A DNA stretch of 64,000 bases. It comes from Gracilibacillus salitolerans. Lineage in GTDB: Bacteria > Bacillota > Bacilli > Bacillales > Amphibacillaceae. Location: positions 4,774,001 to 4,838,000 of the forward strand of contig NZ_CP045915.1 of NCBI RefSeq assembly GCF_009650095.1, in the 5' to 3' direction. The number at the start of each line of letters is the position of its first letter. The stretch's first letter is position 1. The notes beneath the pieces are model-generated. The model saw nothing but the letters and a program-made list of their open reading frames with translations. It was not told where the DNA came from and did not search any database. The translations under genes and the position numbers were made by a program. This document shows positions 16,851-24,896 of the stretch, in pieces.

Positions 16851-17921
16851 ACAAACAGGACATGTCCATTCTCGAATGTCGAGTGATTTCTTGCCATCTC
16901 GATGACCACATTCCGAACATAGTTGACTAGATGGAAACCATGTATCCACCTTGATGATGGCACGACCGTACCATTCCGCTTTGTACTGTAATTTCGCAAC
17001 AAAGCTAGACCATGATACGTCAGAGATACTTTTCGCTAGTTTGTGATTACGCAACATTTCTTTTGTGTTTAAATCTTCCATACAGATCACATCGTGGGTT
17101 TTGATGATTTCTGTGGAGAGCTTATTTAGAAAGTCGTTGCGTTGGTTCATTACTTTTTCATGTAAGCGGGCCACTTTTCGTTTTTGCTTTTGATAGTTTT
17201 TCGCTTCAAACAGGCTAATGCCATTCTTTTTTGCAACCAATGCTCGTCTGGACAATTTACGTTGCTCCCGTTTAAGTTTCGCTTCCATTTTGGCCGTGAA
17301 TCTATTATTGTCTACTTTATGTCCATCCGAAAAAACCGCAAAATCTGTGATGCCAAGGTCCAGCCCTATTGCCGAATCTGTCTTGGGTAATTCGTGCATT
17401 TCTTCTTCGCAAAGAATCGACACAAAAAAGGTACCACTAGCCTGTTTGCGAATGGTTGCTTTTACAATACGTCCTGTTGGTTCTTGACTTTTAGCACATG
17501 TAACCCATCCAAGTTTGGGTAATTTTATATACTTGTCGCAAACGGCAATATTGTTATTCGTGAAGTGTGTGGTGTAACTTTGAATAGGGTTCTTTTTGCT
17601 TTTGTAACGTGGTTGATCATTTTGGTGGGTGAAAAAACGCGAAAATGAATCTGCGAGGTTTCGAAGAGCGTTTTGAAGGGAAAACTTGTCTACTTCACGA
17701 AGCCATTCTGTATCGGGTTGTTTCTTTAAATGGGTTAACAACTTAGAACAAGCGGAATAAGTTAGTCCTTTTCCCGTATCTGCATAACACGTATTCCATT
17801 GATCCAAAAAATAATTATAGACAAATCTGGAACAACCTATTGTCTTCGTGATAAGAATGGCTTGTTCTTTGGTTGGATAGATTCTATATTTATAGGCTTT
17901 GTGTCGCAGCATCGTATTCAC
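16773..17921 (-). CDS. tnpB: TnpB, RNA-guided nuclease of IS200/IS605 elements
   Basis: A 382-residue TnpB with an intact-looking active site. The N-terminal helix-turn-helix/WED part begins KAYKYRIYPTKEQ. The RuvC residues are D188 (IGLDLGITDF), E282 (CMEDLN) and D364 (HDRDINASKN); the zinc finger is C335/C338 and C354/C357. In characterised relatives the protein cuts DNA next to a short motif matching the insertion site, guided by RNA from the element's right end, and so promotes retention of the element. No tnpA partner. Length is normal, with no frameshift, so the nuclease may be active. A start a few residues downstream (the second methionine) is also possible. Confidence 0.95.
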   Translation of the reverse strand: MNTMLRHKAYKYRIYPTKEQAILITKTIGCSRFVYNYFLDQWNTCYADTGKGLTYSACSKLLTHLKKQPDTEWLREVDKFSLQNALRNLADSFSRFFTHQNDQPRYKSKKNPIQSYTTHFTNNNIAVCDKYIKLPKLGWVTCAKSQEPTGRIVKATIRKQASGTFFVSILCEEEMHELPKTDSAIGLDLGITDFAVFSDGHKVDNNRFTAKMEAKLKREQRKLSRRALVAKKNGISLFEAKNYQKQKRKVARLHEKVMNQRNDFLNKLSTEIIKTHDVICMEDLNTKEMLRNHKLAKSISDVSWSSFVAKLQYKAEWYGRAIIKVDTWFPSSQLCSECGHRDGKKSLDIREWTCPVCHAHHDRDINASKNILAEGLRRYTLV

Positions 17922-18206
17922 CTCTTACACTTTTTCTGATTATGGATGCAAAGGCCTAACCATACTTCCTAATGAATAGCTGAAACAGAAAAAAGATCCT
18001 TTAAAATAGCATAACATACGTTTGGTGCCAAATATACTATTACCTTTATAATATGTCGGTTGATTAACATAGCTAATGCTTGCCTCAACCGAAGCTTGCT
18101 AACTCACGAGTGAAGTCACGAGTTTGCGCAAGCTATATCATCAAACTTTTACTAAAAAACGAATATATTTTAGTTGGTGGAAAAAGGAACTAACTTATAG
18201 ATCAGA

Positions 18207-18232
18207 CCCTTCCATTTATAAACAATGGAGGG
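18207..18232 (-). terminator. Terminator of the membrane AraC regulator gene
   Basis: Arms CCCTTCCAT and ATGGAGGG (one bulged base) directly abut the stop codon at 18233, and on the minus strand the stem sits at the expected place for a rho-independent terminator, though the T tract is poor. The remaining bases to 17922 belong to the left end of the TnpB element and its junction. Confidence 0.5.
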
Positions 18233-20482
18233 TTAATTATTAGCCGTTTCTGTGTAAATCTGTCGATATTTTCCTGGTGTGATTCCGATCTCGTTCTTAA
18301 ATTTACGAGTAAAATTTGCCACATCTTTATAACCTACATCCAACACAATTGCTTTGATGGGTTTATTCGTTTCGACTAACTGAGTCTTCACTTCTTCCAT
18401 GCGTAAATACTGCACATACTGTTTAAATGTATAGCCGGTTTGTTCTTTAATAAATCGACTGACATACGAAGCTGACAATCGAAATTCAATCGCTATTTTT
18501 TCTAACGATAGATCATAAAGATCAAAATGCTTATGCAAATACTCAATAATATCGTATTTAAGTTGTTCATTATGACTCTTCTTATTCTCATTCACTTCCT
18601 TACAAGCATAAAAAACTAAGTCATTCAGTTTCTCAAATAATTGCTCTATAGTCTGGAAATCAAAGATTTGTTCACATTTTTGTTTAGATGGGTTAACACC
18701 TATTTCTGTAATAGTTTTCATCACTGTATTGATAATGTCGAAGCATATGGCCTTTAAAAAGGACAAAGATAGCTCATTCTGTTGTAAATTATCAAAAACG
18801 GATAACAAGGCTTCTTTAGCAACTTGACTATCTCCCTGCTTAATACTTTGCACGATTCTCAACAAGTCTTCTTTGGGATACCCAATATCGAATTCCTTTT
18901 CTTCTTTTATGTTTTCAAAATAAATGCAACTTCCCTGACTATAGAAATATTTGTGCTCTAATGCTGCTAACGCTTCAATATAAGACCTGTTAATCATAGT
19001 AGTCTTATCATATACTTTCCCTATTCCTATCATTGGTTTAATTCCGGTTATTTCTTTTATGTCCCACTTTAATTGCTTTACAAACTCATTACGTTTTGTT
19101 TGAGCAACCGATCGATCACCATTAATCTTAACTACTAAAGCAATGGCATCCATATATAATAAATCGATGCCATATGCTGTAACATCTTCTAAAGTTATAT
19201 TAGTAAATAATTCATAAATAGTTTCACGTTCTGTTATCTTTTCCTTAGACAATTGTTGCTTCTCCAATGAAATAATCATCGAACAATAATAATCACCATG
19301 AATATCAAGGTATAACGTTTCATTATAACTGTTGATTTCCTCTTCTGTAGTAAAGTCACCTTTAATAATATTCGTTAAAAATTGATCCTTTGCAAAAGTT
19401 TGATGTTTAAATATCGTTTCACTAAGCATTTCATGGTCTTCAAACACAGAGGTAACGGTTCTCTTAATAGTATCCAATTCATTGATTCCTTTTAATTCCA
19501 ATTTCCTGTTATTACTTACTGAATCGAATAAAGATCTGATAGGTTGATATTGTTTTTTGGCAAAAGCAATCGCTAAAATACTACCCACAATAAACAGACT
19601 TAGACACAATATAATCATGATCATTATTGTATTAGATAAGCGTTCAAAGAATTGATCTGTTTCCATCATAATAATAAATTTCCACCCTGTTATATCGGAC
19701 TCTACGATAGCGAGTGAATATTCATTTCCATTTAATTCAACAGTATTTACCTCTCCATAGCTATTATTTTCAATATCTATCGACTTACTATCTATATTTT
19801 CATCTTTTATCGTCGAAGCAATAACTTGATTATGTTCAGATATGATATAAGCATTACCTTTAAAATCGCTCATCGTATTTGCTATTAATTCATTGATTGT
19901 TCGATCTTTAATAAGATAAACAACCGTTCCATAACTATTGTTGTTATCTAATGTTAAAGGAAAAAAATATGTAATATAATGGTTGTTTCTTTCTTGGGGC
20001 GATAATTGATCAACAACCGTATTAATTGGAATATTTGTTTGCAAGTTTTCTACTAAATGGGCATTATCCCAATTATAAAATTGGTATTTTCTGATTAAGG
20101 AAGGGACCGTATAGGAACCTTCCGAAGAATAAATAAGGTCATTCCCATGGTAATATATTAGAATTTCTTCAATGATTGAACTGTTTGCCTTATATTTCTT
20201 CAATTCATCAATAGCTTCTGAACCATAATATTCATGCTTCAACATATATGGTGTTAACCTAGGGTCATACGCTATACGATTAGCAATTGTTTCTAATTCA
20301 CTTACCCTTTCGTTTGTAAGTGTTGCAACTTGCTCTAATTTACTTAAATTTGACTGTTCTATTTCTTCCTTTAGATCAGAAACAGAGTTCGTATAAATAA
20401 TAGAACTCATTACAATAAAAGGGACCAAAAATACAAATAAATAAGAAAAAATATATTTTATGAATAATTTAGATTTGATCAT
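18233..20482 (-). CDS. Membrane-anchored AraC-family regulator (YesS/YtdP type)
   Basis: A 749-residue regulator that senses outside and binds DNA inside. Order: membrane segment near residues 8-30, an extracellular Cache-like sensor (about 31-280), a second membrane segment near 283-311 (MIMIILCLSLFIVGSILAIA), a cytoplasmic linker region, and a C-terminal AraC double HTH (about 650-749) with LSLEKIAIEFRLSASYVSRF and the final FTRKFKNEIGITPGKYR. Regulators like this accompany Lpl/Yes-type ABC importers in Bacillaceae and respond to an oligosaccharide or its binding protein. Here it lies between two importers: the one at 11467-15079, now separated by the TnpB element, and the one at 22548-25832. 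Which it controls is unknown. ATG preceded by GGAGG. Confidence 0.9.
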   Translation of the reverse strand: MIKSKLFIKYIFSYLFVFLVPFIVMSSIIYTNSVSDLKEEIEQSNLSKLEQVATLTNERVSELETIANRIAYDPRLTPYMLKHEYYGSEAIDELKKYKANSSIIEEILIYYHGNDLIYSSEGSYTVPSLIRKYQFYNWDNAHLVENLQTNIPINTVVDQLSPQERNNHYITYFFPLTLDNNNSYGTVVYLIKDRTINELIANTMSDFKGNAYIISEHNQVIASTIKDENIDSKSIDIENNSYGEVNTVELNGNEYSLAIVESDITGWKFIIMMETDQFFERLSNTIMIMIILCLSLFIVGSILAIAFAKKQYQPIRSLFDSVSNNRKLELKGINELDTIKRTVTSVFEDHEMLSETIFKHQTFAKDQFLTNIIKGDFTTEEEINSYNETLYLDIHGDYYCSMIISLEKQQLSKEKITERETIYELFTNITLEDVTAYGIDLLYMDAIALVVKINGDRSVAQTKRNEFVKQLKWDIKEITGIKPMIGIGKVYDKTTMINRSYIEALAALEHKYFYSQGSCIYFENIKEEKEFDIGYPKEDLLRIVQSIKQGDSQVAKEALLSVFDNLQQNELSLSFLKAICFDIINTVMKTITEIGVNPSKQKCEQIFDFQTIEQLFEKLNDLVFYACKEVNENKKSHNEQLKYDIIEYLHKHFDLYDLSLEKIAIEFRLSASYVSRFIKEQTGYTFKQYVQYLRMEEVKTQLVETNKPIKAIVLDVGYKDVANFTRKFKNEIGITPGKYRQIYTETANN

Positions 20483-20524
20483 GGTATAGCCCCTCCAAAA
20501 AACACAAAATAATGAATGTATTAC

Positions 20525-20688
20525 TATAAGTGCGTGTTCAAAAAGCTGCCGAATGAGAAGCTAGAAGGTCGAGGCGGCGAAGGTTCGAGTAGCGGAGCGT
20601 ATGCATTTACATACGTGAGCAACGGAGAAACAAGCCAACGAAGAGATTCGCCGCTTATCATTTGGTGACTTTTTGAACATTCTCTATA
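20525..20688. repeat. MITE-like intergenic repeat with TGTTCAAAAAG ends
   Basis: About 160 bases bounded by TGTTCAAAAAG (20535-20545) and its exact complement CTTTTTGAACA (20669-20679), with outer TATAAG/CTATA extensions. The interior is GC-rich (GAGGCGGCGAAGG, AGAGATTCGCCGC) and contains no open frame, unlike the AT-rich surroundings. This looks like a miniature inverted-repeat element or structured RNA repeat seen in Bacillaceae. The stop codon of the DUF624 gene (20684-20686) lies inside its right edge. Confidence 0.65.
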
Positions 20689-21331
20689 ACAGACTTGTGC
20701 TTTCTTTATGTATCCGTTCTCTCTTTTCTTCTACCAAAATACAAGCACGATAAGAAAACCATACAATTGGGTAAAGTGTTAATGATGATCCCATAAACAC
20801 TATAAAAATTGGAAATATATTATATAAATAATATATTGGTAATAATGTTATCACCATCGCTATAGACTCGATGGGTCGAGCTAAACCTATCAATAACGAT
20901 TGTTTAAAGTAATGAAAAAACTTCAAGTCATATCGAATGAATGCCGTATGAAAATGAAATAAACTAATAGTAAACAACACCATTAATATGATAAGAAAAC
21001 TATGGAAATAAAAGGACTGAATAAATTGCTTAGAGATATAGTAATCTGCATAAAGAAATAACCCTATAGTTACCCATATCAAACCAAAACCATTTGCCTT
21101 TAAAAAATTTGTTCTATAGAAATTCCAGTATGGTCTCATTATTGGTATATCAAATCCTTCTACAAACCATTTATGAATGATATAAACCGTTGCCAACGTT
21201 GCTGGTACTAATCCGAAAATCCCTAAACCTAGAAGAGTACAAACAAGCCATAATATATGAAGAAACATAATTTTAGCTAACCAATTACCAAAACTATAAA
21301 GAAATTTGAAAAATCCACTTAAATAAGGCAC
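20684..21331 (-). CDS. DUF624 (YesL-like) membrane protein, copy 1
   Basis: A membrane protein of about 215 residues and five predicted hydrophobic segments, of the DUF624/YesL family found next to CUT1 importers; its role is unknown (possibly transporter assembly or sensing). LHILWLVCTLLGLGIFGLVP matches the family's first two segments and signature. I prefer the GTG at 21329-21331, since GGGGG lies seven bases upstream; the alternative ATG at 21349 has no ribosome binding site. Its stop codon is provided within the edge of a repeat element, so the C-terminus may be slightly altered. Paralogue of 21773-22420. Confidence 0.82.
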   Translation of the reverse strand: MPYLSGFFKFLYSFGNWLAKIMFLHILWLVCTLLGLGIFGLVPATLATVYIIHKWFVEGFDIPIMRPYWNFYRTNFLKANGFGLIWVTIGLFLYADYYISKQFIQSFYFHSFLIILMVLFTISLFHFHTAFIRYDLKFFHYFKQSLLIGLARPIESIAMVITLLPIYYLYNIFPIFIVFMGSSLTLYPIVWFSYRACILVEEKRERIHKESTSLL

Positions 21332-21349
21332 TTTGATACCCCCATCCAT

Positions 21350-21772
21350 TTGTTTGTATAAATTTATGATACAGAAAAACAGTCAGAAAGGAAAGCCCTT
21401 ACATTTCTTTTTTTCTAACAAGACACCTGATACGTTTGCTATTGTTTATTTCATCTAAAAAAATAAGCATGGAAGTTAAACCTCCATACTATATTGTATT
21501 TAATAAGATAAGGAAGAGTATCATAGTATTTTGAACTATAATAAGGTGGTTATTTTGAAATGGTTAACCTGCTAGGCCATCGCTTCGGCTGCCCGCTTCC
21601 CTTTCCGTGGGGTTTTCCCTTCAGCTAACTTTTCCAAGCAAAAATCGATTGGAAAAGTGGACCTTCAGGTAAAACAGTTCCCATAGGAGTTGAAGCGGCC
21701 GGCCTCCGCTATAAAGTTGTTCTACAACGTTTGTGACCGTTATCTTTTTGAGCTTTCTTAAAGTGGTCACAT
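21350..21772. repeat. Gene-free stretch with a GC-rich imperfect palindrome (about 21570-21715)
   Basis: No coding frame is visible. The centre is a strong hairpin, ACTTTTCCAA (21628-21637) and TTGGAAAAGT (21649-21658). The flanks GCTTCGGCTGCCCGCTTCC on the left and GAAGCGGCCGGCCTCCGC on the right can pair imperfectly, giving a long stem of about 145 bases. The base composition differs sharply from the surroundings. It resembles another dispersed Bacillaceae intergenic repeat. It separates the two DUF624 paralogues. Confidence 0.55.
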
Positions 21773-22420
21773 TTACATTGTGGATTTCATGTAAAGAGAA
21801 GTTTTATTTTCAATTTTTTTCAATGATTGATAGGAAAACCACATCATTATAAACGTCAATCCACTTCCTGTAAATACAAATATGATACCAGGGAAATAAT
21901 AACCAATAAAGAAAAAGGCACAAATATTAAGCAGAATCAAAATAGTATTTAAAGGAGATACAAGTGCAACCACAAATGCATAGGTTATATAATCTATAAA
22001 TTTAGCATTGTAATGCACAAATGTCGGGAAGATATAGGTGGAGATAATACTTACTAAAAATGCCAAACCAAATAGCAAGAACAAGAGTAACCACCGAAGC
22101 CAGTGATCAATCGTGCTAACCAGCATAATATTTACATATAGTAAACCTCCCACAAATATCAAAAAATAGCCTATCAAATTTGCTTGTTTGAAGTTATTCT
22201 TGAACTCTAACCAAAATTGTTTGAATAAAGAGAAGTCCCGATTACCGCGAATCCATTTCCTTTCAATTGCCAGTGCAGCAACTACAGACGGAAAAAAACC
22301 GAAGAATAGTAAACCTCCTAAGCTAAATAATAGCCAAAGTATATTAAGATAGGCAAGACGCGAAATCCATACCATTGTCTTATATAAAATCCCCTCATGA
22401 TACATTTTTCGTTCACCCAT
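21773..22420 (-). CDS. DUF624 (YesL-like) membrane protein, copy 2
   Basis: A 215-residue protein with five hydrophobic segments; the N-terminal LNILWLLFSLGGLLFFGFFPS is the DUF624 hallmark and aligns with LHILWLVCTLLGLGIFGLVP of the neighbour at 20684-21331, so the two are paralogues. The start is not certain: the first ATG (22420) has only a weak GGAAG signal, and MYHEG (22405) is an alternative. It follows the solute-binding protein gene after a strong terminator, so it may have its own promoter. Function unknown; the family travels with sugar ABC importers and AraC-type regulators. Confidence 0.82.
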   Translation of the reverse strand: MGERKMYHEGILYKTMVWISRLAYLNILWLLFSLGGLLFFGFFPSVVAALAIERKWIRGNRDFSLFKQFWLEFKNNFKQANLIGYFLIFVGGLLYVNIMLVSTIDHWLRWLLLFLLFGLAFLVSIISTYIFPTFVHYNAKFIDYITYAFVVALVSPLNTILILLNICAFFFIGYYFPGIIFVFTGSGLTFIMMWFSYQSLKKIENKTSLYMKSTM

Positions 22421-22499
22421 TTCACTTCCATTTTATTGTTATTTAATTTGTACTGCCTTTGTCACTTTTTCTTAAGGGAACTTATCGCAGTAAAAAAAC

Positions 22500-22535
22500 G
22501 ATGAAAAAAGGAGGCTAATCCTCCTTTTTTTCATC
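22500..22535 (-). terminator. Strong terminator after the second CUT1 importer
   Basis: GATGAAAAAAGGAGG (22500-22514) pairs with CCTCCTTTTTTTCATC (22520-22535) around a 5-base loop; the A- and T-rich arms make it usable in both directions. It lies 12 bases past the lipoprotein stop codon. Confidence 0.85.
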
Positions 22536-22547
22536 AAATTATACCTT

Positions 22548-23930
22548 TTAATTTCTATTTTCCAACCATTCTTCACTCTCCACTTGGGCTTTTTCCACTG
22601 CTTCTTGAGCTGACCTTTCACCAGTCAAAGCAGCTTCAACTTCAGAAGTTAATATAAAACGTGGTTGTGACGAAGCCCAAGGGTATCTAGGTGTCCATGG
22701 TGTACTCATTGCTTCCATGGTCGGATCCATTAGATTTTCCACTTTTGCATAACTATCCCATGTTTCTGCCGCTTGGATAGCTGGCATTCCATTTGCCTCT
22801 TCGAATATATATTGTTGAACAGTTTCACTTGTGGCAAACTTCATCCATTCCCAAGCTAAGTCTTTATTTTCACTATCTTTGGCCATTGTAATTGGACTTC
22901 CTGCAAACATGCCGCCTACACCTTCATCATTTTTAAACTCTTGGGCAATGGCAATGCGATCACCAAGGCCTTGTGCATATGCTGACATAATCGTATCACC
23001 AGGACCTTGATTAAGCATAATAGCAATATCGTTGTCTGGTGTCAGCCATTTTTCACTACCCTGGTCACTTACAAGTCCGTCAGGTGCATATTCTTGCATT
23101 TCTAATAACCACTCTAACCCGGATACCATTTCTGGACTATCAAAATTGAATTCAATTTCATCCCAGGCAAATCCAGATCCCCAACTGCCATTTTGACCTT
23201 CAGCAAGATTAATTAATGTGAAAGCAGAAGACCAATCACCACGGAACCAAATACCATAGTTTTTTTCACCTGTAACCGGATTTTCTCCTGTCATCTGTTT
23301 TGCCTTTTCCGTTACTTCGTCCATTGTAGGGTATTCAGAAAGATATTCAACACCCCACTCATCAAATAATTGTTTATCATAAGCAATAAAGCGTGCATCA
23401 CCTAAGAAAGGTAGGCCGTATATCCCCAGTTCATCACTATCAGGACCAAGTGCTTTCCAGCCATCCACTTGATTATCTATAAATCTATCCAAATCGAAAT
23501 CAGGGTCCTCTTCAATGTATGGCTCTAGTGGTTCTACTACCCCTTGAGCTGCAAAGTCTGCAATACCAGGCATTTGATAAACATCTGCTTCACCTGAAGT
23601 AATCATTGCTTGCGTCTTTTCTGTATACCCTTCCCAAGGCATGATAATAAACTCAACTGTTGCACCAGGATGTTGACTTTCAAACTCATCTTTAATAACT
23701 TGAAGACCTTGAGTCGTCTCTCCTGTAATAGGATCTGTGGAGTCTTCCAAATCAAAATCACCAATTAACTGGACTTTTATGGTTTGGCCATCCCAATCAC
23801 CTTCTACAGCATCCTCATTTGTTTCTGAGCCATCATCACCTGCAGTATCATCTGAGCTGCAACCTACTGTTAAAACGGTTATTACTAAAGCAAACAATAA
23901 CATTAGCCAGACACTTTTAACTTGTTTCAT
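22548..23930 (-). CDS. Sugar-binding lipoprotein of a CUT1 ABC importer
   Basis: A 460-residue solute-binding protein. The signal peptide ends at the lipobox LTVG-C24, followed by an acidic linker. The mature part has the family-1 binding-protein pattern (LEDSTDPITGETTQGLQVIKD, AMITSGEADVYQMPGIADFA, and LAWEWMKFATSETVQQYIFE near the end). It is the last gene of a permease-permease-binding protein operon, with the start preceded by AAGGGGG. As in the other importer here, no ATPase gene is linked. Ligand unknown; the downstream isomerases and regulators suggest a mono- or oligosaccharide under carbon catabolite control. Confidence 0.9.
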   Translation of the reverse strand: MKQVKSVWLMLLFALVITVLTVGCSSDDTAGDDGSETNEDAVEGDWDGQTIKVQLIGDFDLEDSTDPITGETTQGLQVIKDEFESQHPGATVEFIIMPWEGYTEKTQAMITSGEADVYQMPGIADFAAQGVVEPLEPYIEEDPDFDLDRFIDNQVDGWKALGPDSDELGIYGLPFLGDARFIAYDKQLFDEWGVEYLSEYPTMDEVTEKAKQMTGENPVTGEKNYGIWFRGDWSSAFTLINLAEGQNGSWGSGFAWDEIEFNFDSPEMVSGLEWLLEMQEYAPDGLVSDQGSEKWLTPDNDIAIMLNQGPGDTIMSAYAQGLGDRIAIAQEFKNDEGVGGMFAGSPITMAKDSENKDLAWEWMKFATSETVQQYIFEEANGMPAIQAAETWDSYAKVENLMDPTMEAMSTPWTPRYPWASSQPRFILTSEVEAALTGERSAQEAVEKAQVESEEWLENRN

Positions 23931-23985
23931 TTTTTTACCCCCTTAAAGAATAGTAGTTTACTTCCTGAAACAGAACAACTGACCA

Positions 23986-24828
23986 TCATTCTCCCTTCAC
24001 TCCACTTAATGCAATACTTTGAATAATATATCTCTGCAAGAAAAGGTACAGTACTACGATAGGTAATATACTAACGGTGGCAAGGGCCATCGTTAATCCT
24101 CCTAAACTTGTTCCATTTTCTAAAGAAAAGCTTGCGAGATATAGCGGAACCGTATGGAGATCCTGATTATTTAAAACAACCAATGGCCACATGAAATCAT
24201 TCCAACTCCAAATAAAAGAAAGAATAACCATTGTCGCTGCAATCGGGCCTGCTAGTGGTAAATAAACGGTAAAGAATATTCTAAACTCTCCTGCGCCATC
24301 AATTTGTGCTGCTTCACGAAGAGTTGTCGGTAGCTGATCAAAGAATTGCTTACATAGAAAGATAAGCATACCATTAATAACAGTTGGTAGAATCAATGGC
24401 CAAAAGGTATTTAACAAGTTAAAACTATTAAATAATGTGTATAACGGAATAAGTCTTGGTTCCATTGGGATCATCAACGTACACAATACAAGAATAAAAA
24501 GAAGTCTCTTATATTTAAAATTACCTTTGGAAAAGGCATACCCTGCAAGTAATGATGCGGATACTTGCAAAAAAACGGAACTTGTCGTGACAATACCGGA
24601 GTTAATATAAGATTTAATGAGTCTTCCATTCTCAAAAACAATTCCATAGTTAAAGTTTGATATTGTTTCCGGTATTAATCGAGGGGGGAAAGGCATGGTA
24701 ATATTAGCCGTTCGATCAAAACCAACACTTACCATCCAGACAAATGGCATCATCAGTAATGTTCCGCATACCAACAAGATGATAAACTTTACTATATTTG
24801 ATATTCTTTCACTAGTTTTCTGATCCAT
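23986..24828 (-). CDS. ABC sugar permease (MalG/CUT1 type)
   Basis: A 280-residue permease with six hydrophobic segments and the EAA loop LREAAQIDGAGEFRIFFTVYLP; the C-terminal LQRYIIQSIALSGVKGE is the usual end of MalG-like subunits. A good AGGAGG precedes the ATG. It is separated from the first permease by 68 bases, which contain a fragment of an intergenic repeat rather than the short linker expected inside an operon. Confidence 0.93.
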   Translation of the reverse strand: MDQKTSERISNIVKFIILLVCGTLLMMPFVWMVSVGFDRTANITMPFPPRLIPETISNFNYGIVFENGRLIKSYINSGIVTTSSVFLQVSASLLAGYAFSKGNFKYKRLLFILVLCTLMIPMEPRLIPLYTLFNSFNLLNTFWPLILPTVINGMLIFLCKQFFDQLPTTLREAAQIDGAGEFRIFFTVYLPLAGPIAATMVILSFIWSWNDFMWPLVVLNNQDLHTVPLYLASFSLENGTSLGGLTMALATVSILPIVVLYLFLQRYIIQSIALSGVKGE

Positions 24829-24848
24829 ATTCTGACCTCCTTCTTTTA

Positions 24849-24892
24849 AAGTAAGACTTCCCTTAGCGGGGGTTTTACGGACAGCACCGTGA
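24849..24892. repeat. Repeat fragment between the two permease genes
   Basis: GACTTCCCTTAGCGGGGG and the following ACGGACAGCACCGTGAT match the fragment at 15289-15345 with scattered differences. Its presence within the operon, between two co-transcribed genes, suggests insertion of a small repeat that left transcription intact. Confidence 0.45.
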
Positions 24893-24896
24893 TCAA

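Larger units (their letters stand above)
16639..18139 (-). mobile_element. IS200/IS605-type element carrying only tnpB (about 1.5 kb)
   Basis: The element is read on the minus strand. The left end is placed just after TTGAT (18144-18140) and starts with a stem AGCTTGC/GCAAGCT enclosing a second hairpin containing AACTCGTGACTTCACTCG. The right end carries the related hairpin TCTCGTGACTTTAGTCATGA and stops at ...GAGGTTCAA at 16639. Such subterminal palindromes with no terminal inverted repeats and a TTGAT-like flank are typical for the family (ISDra2 uses TTGAT). No tnpA transposase gene is present, so mobility would need TnpA from elsewhere. It is inserted between the AraC regulator's terminator and the oxidoreductase gene. 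The exact end coordinates are inferred and could be off by a few bases. Confidence 0.75.
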
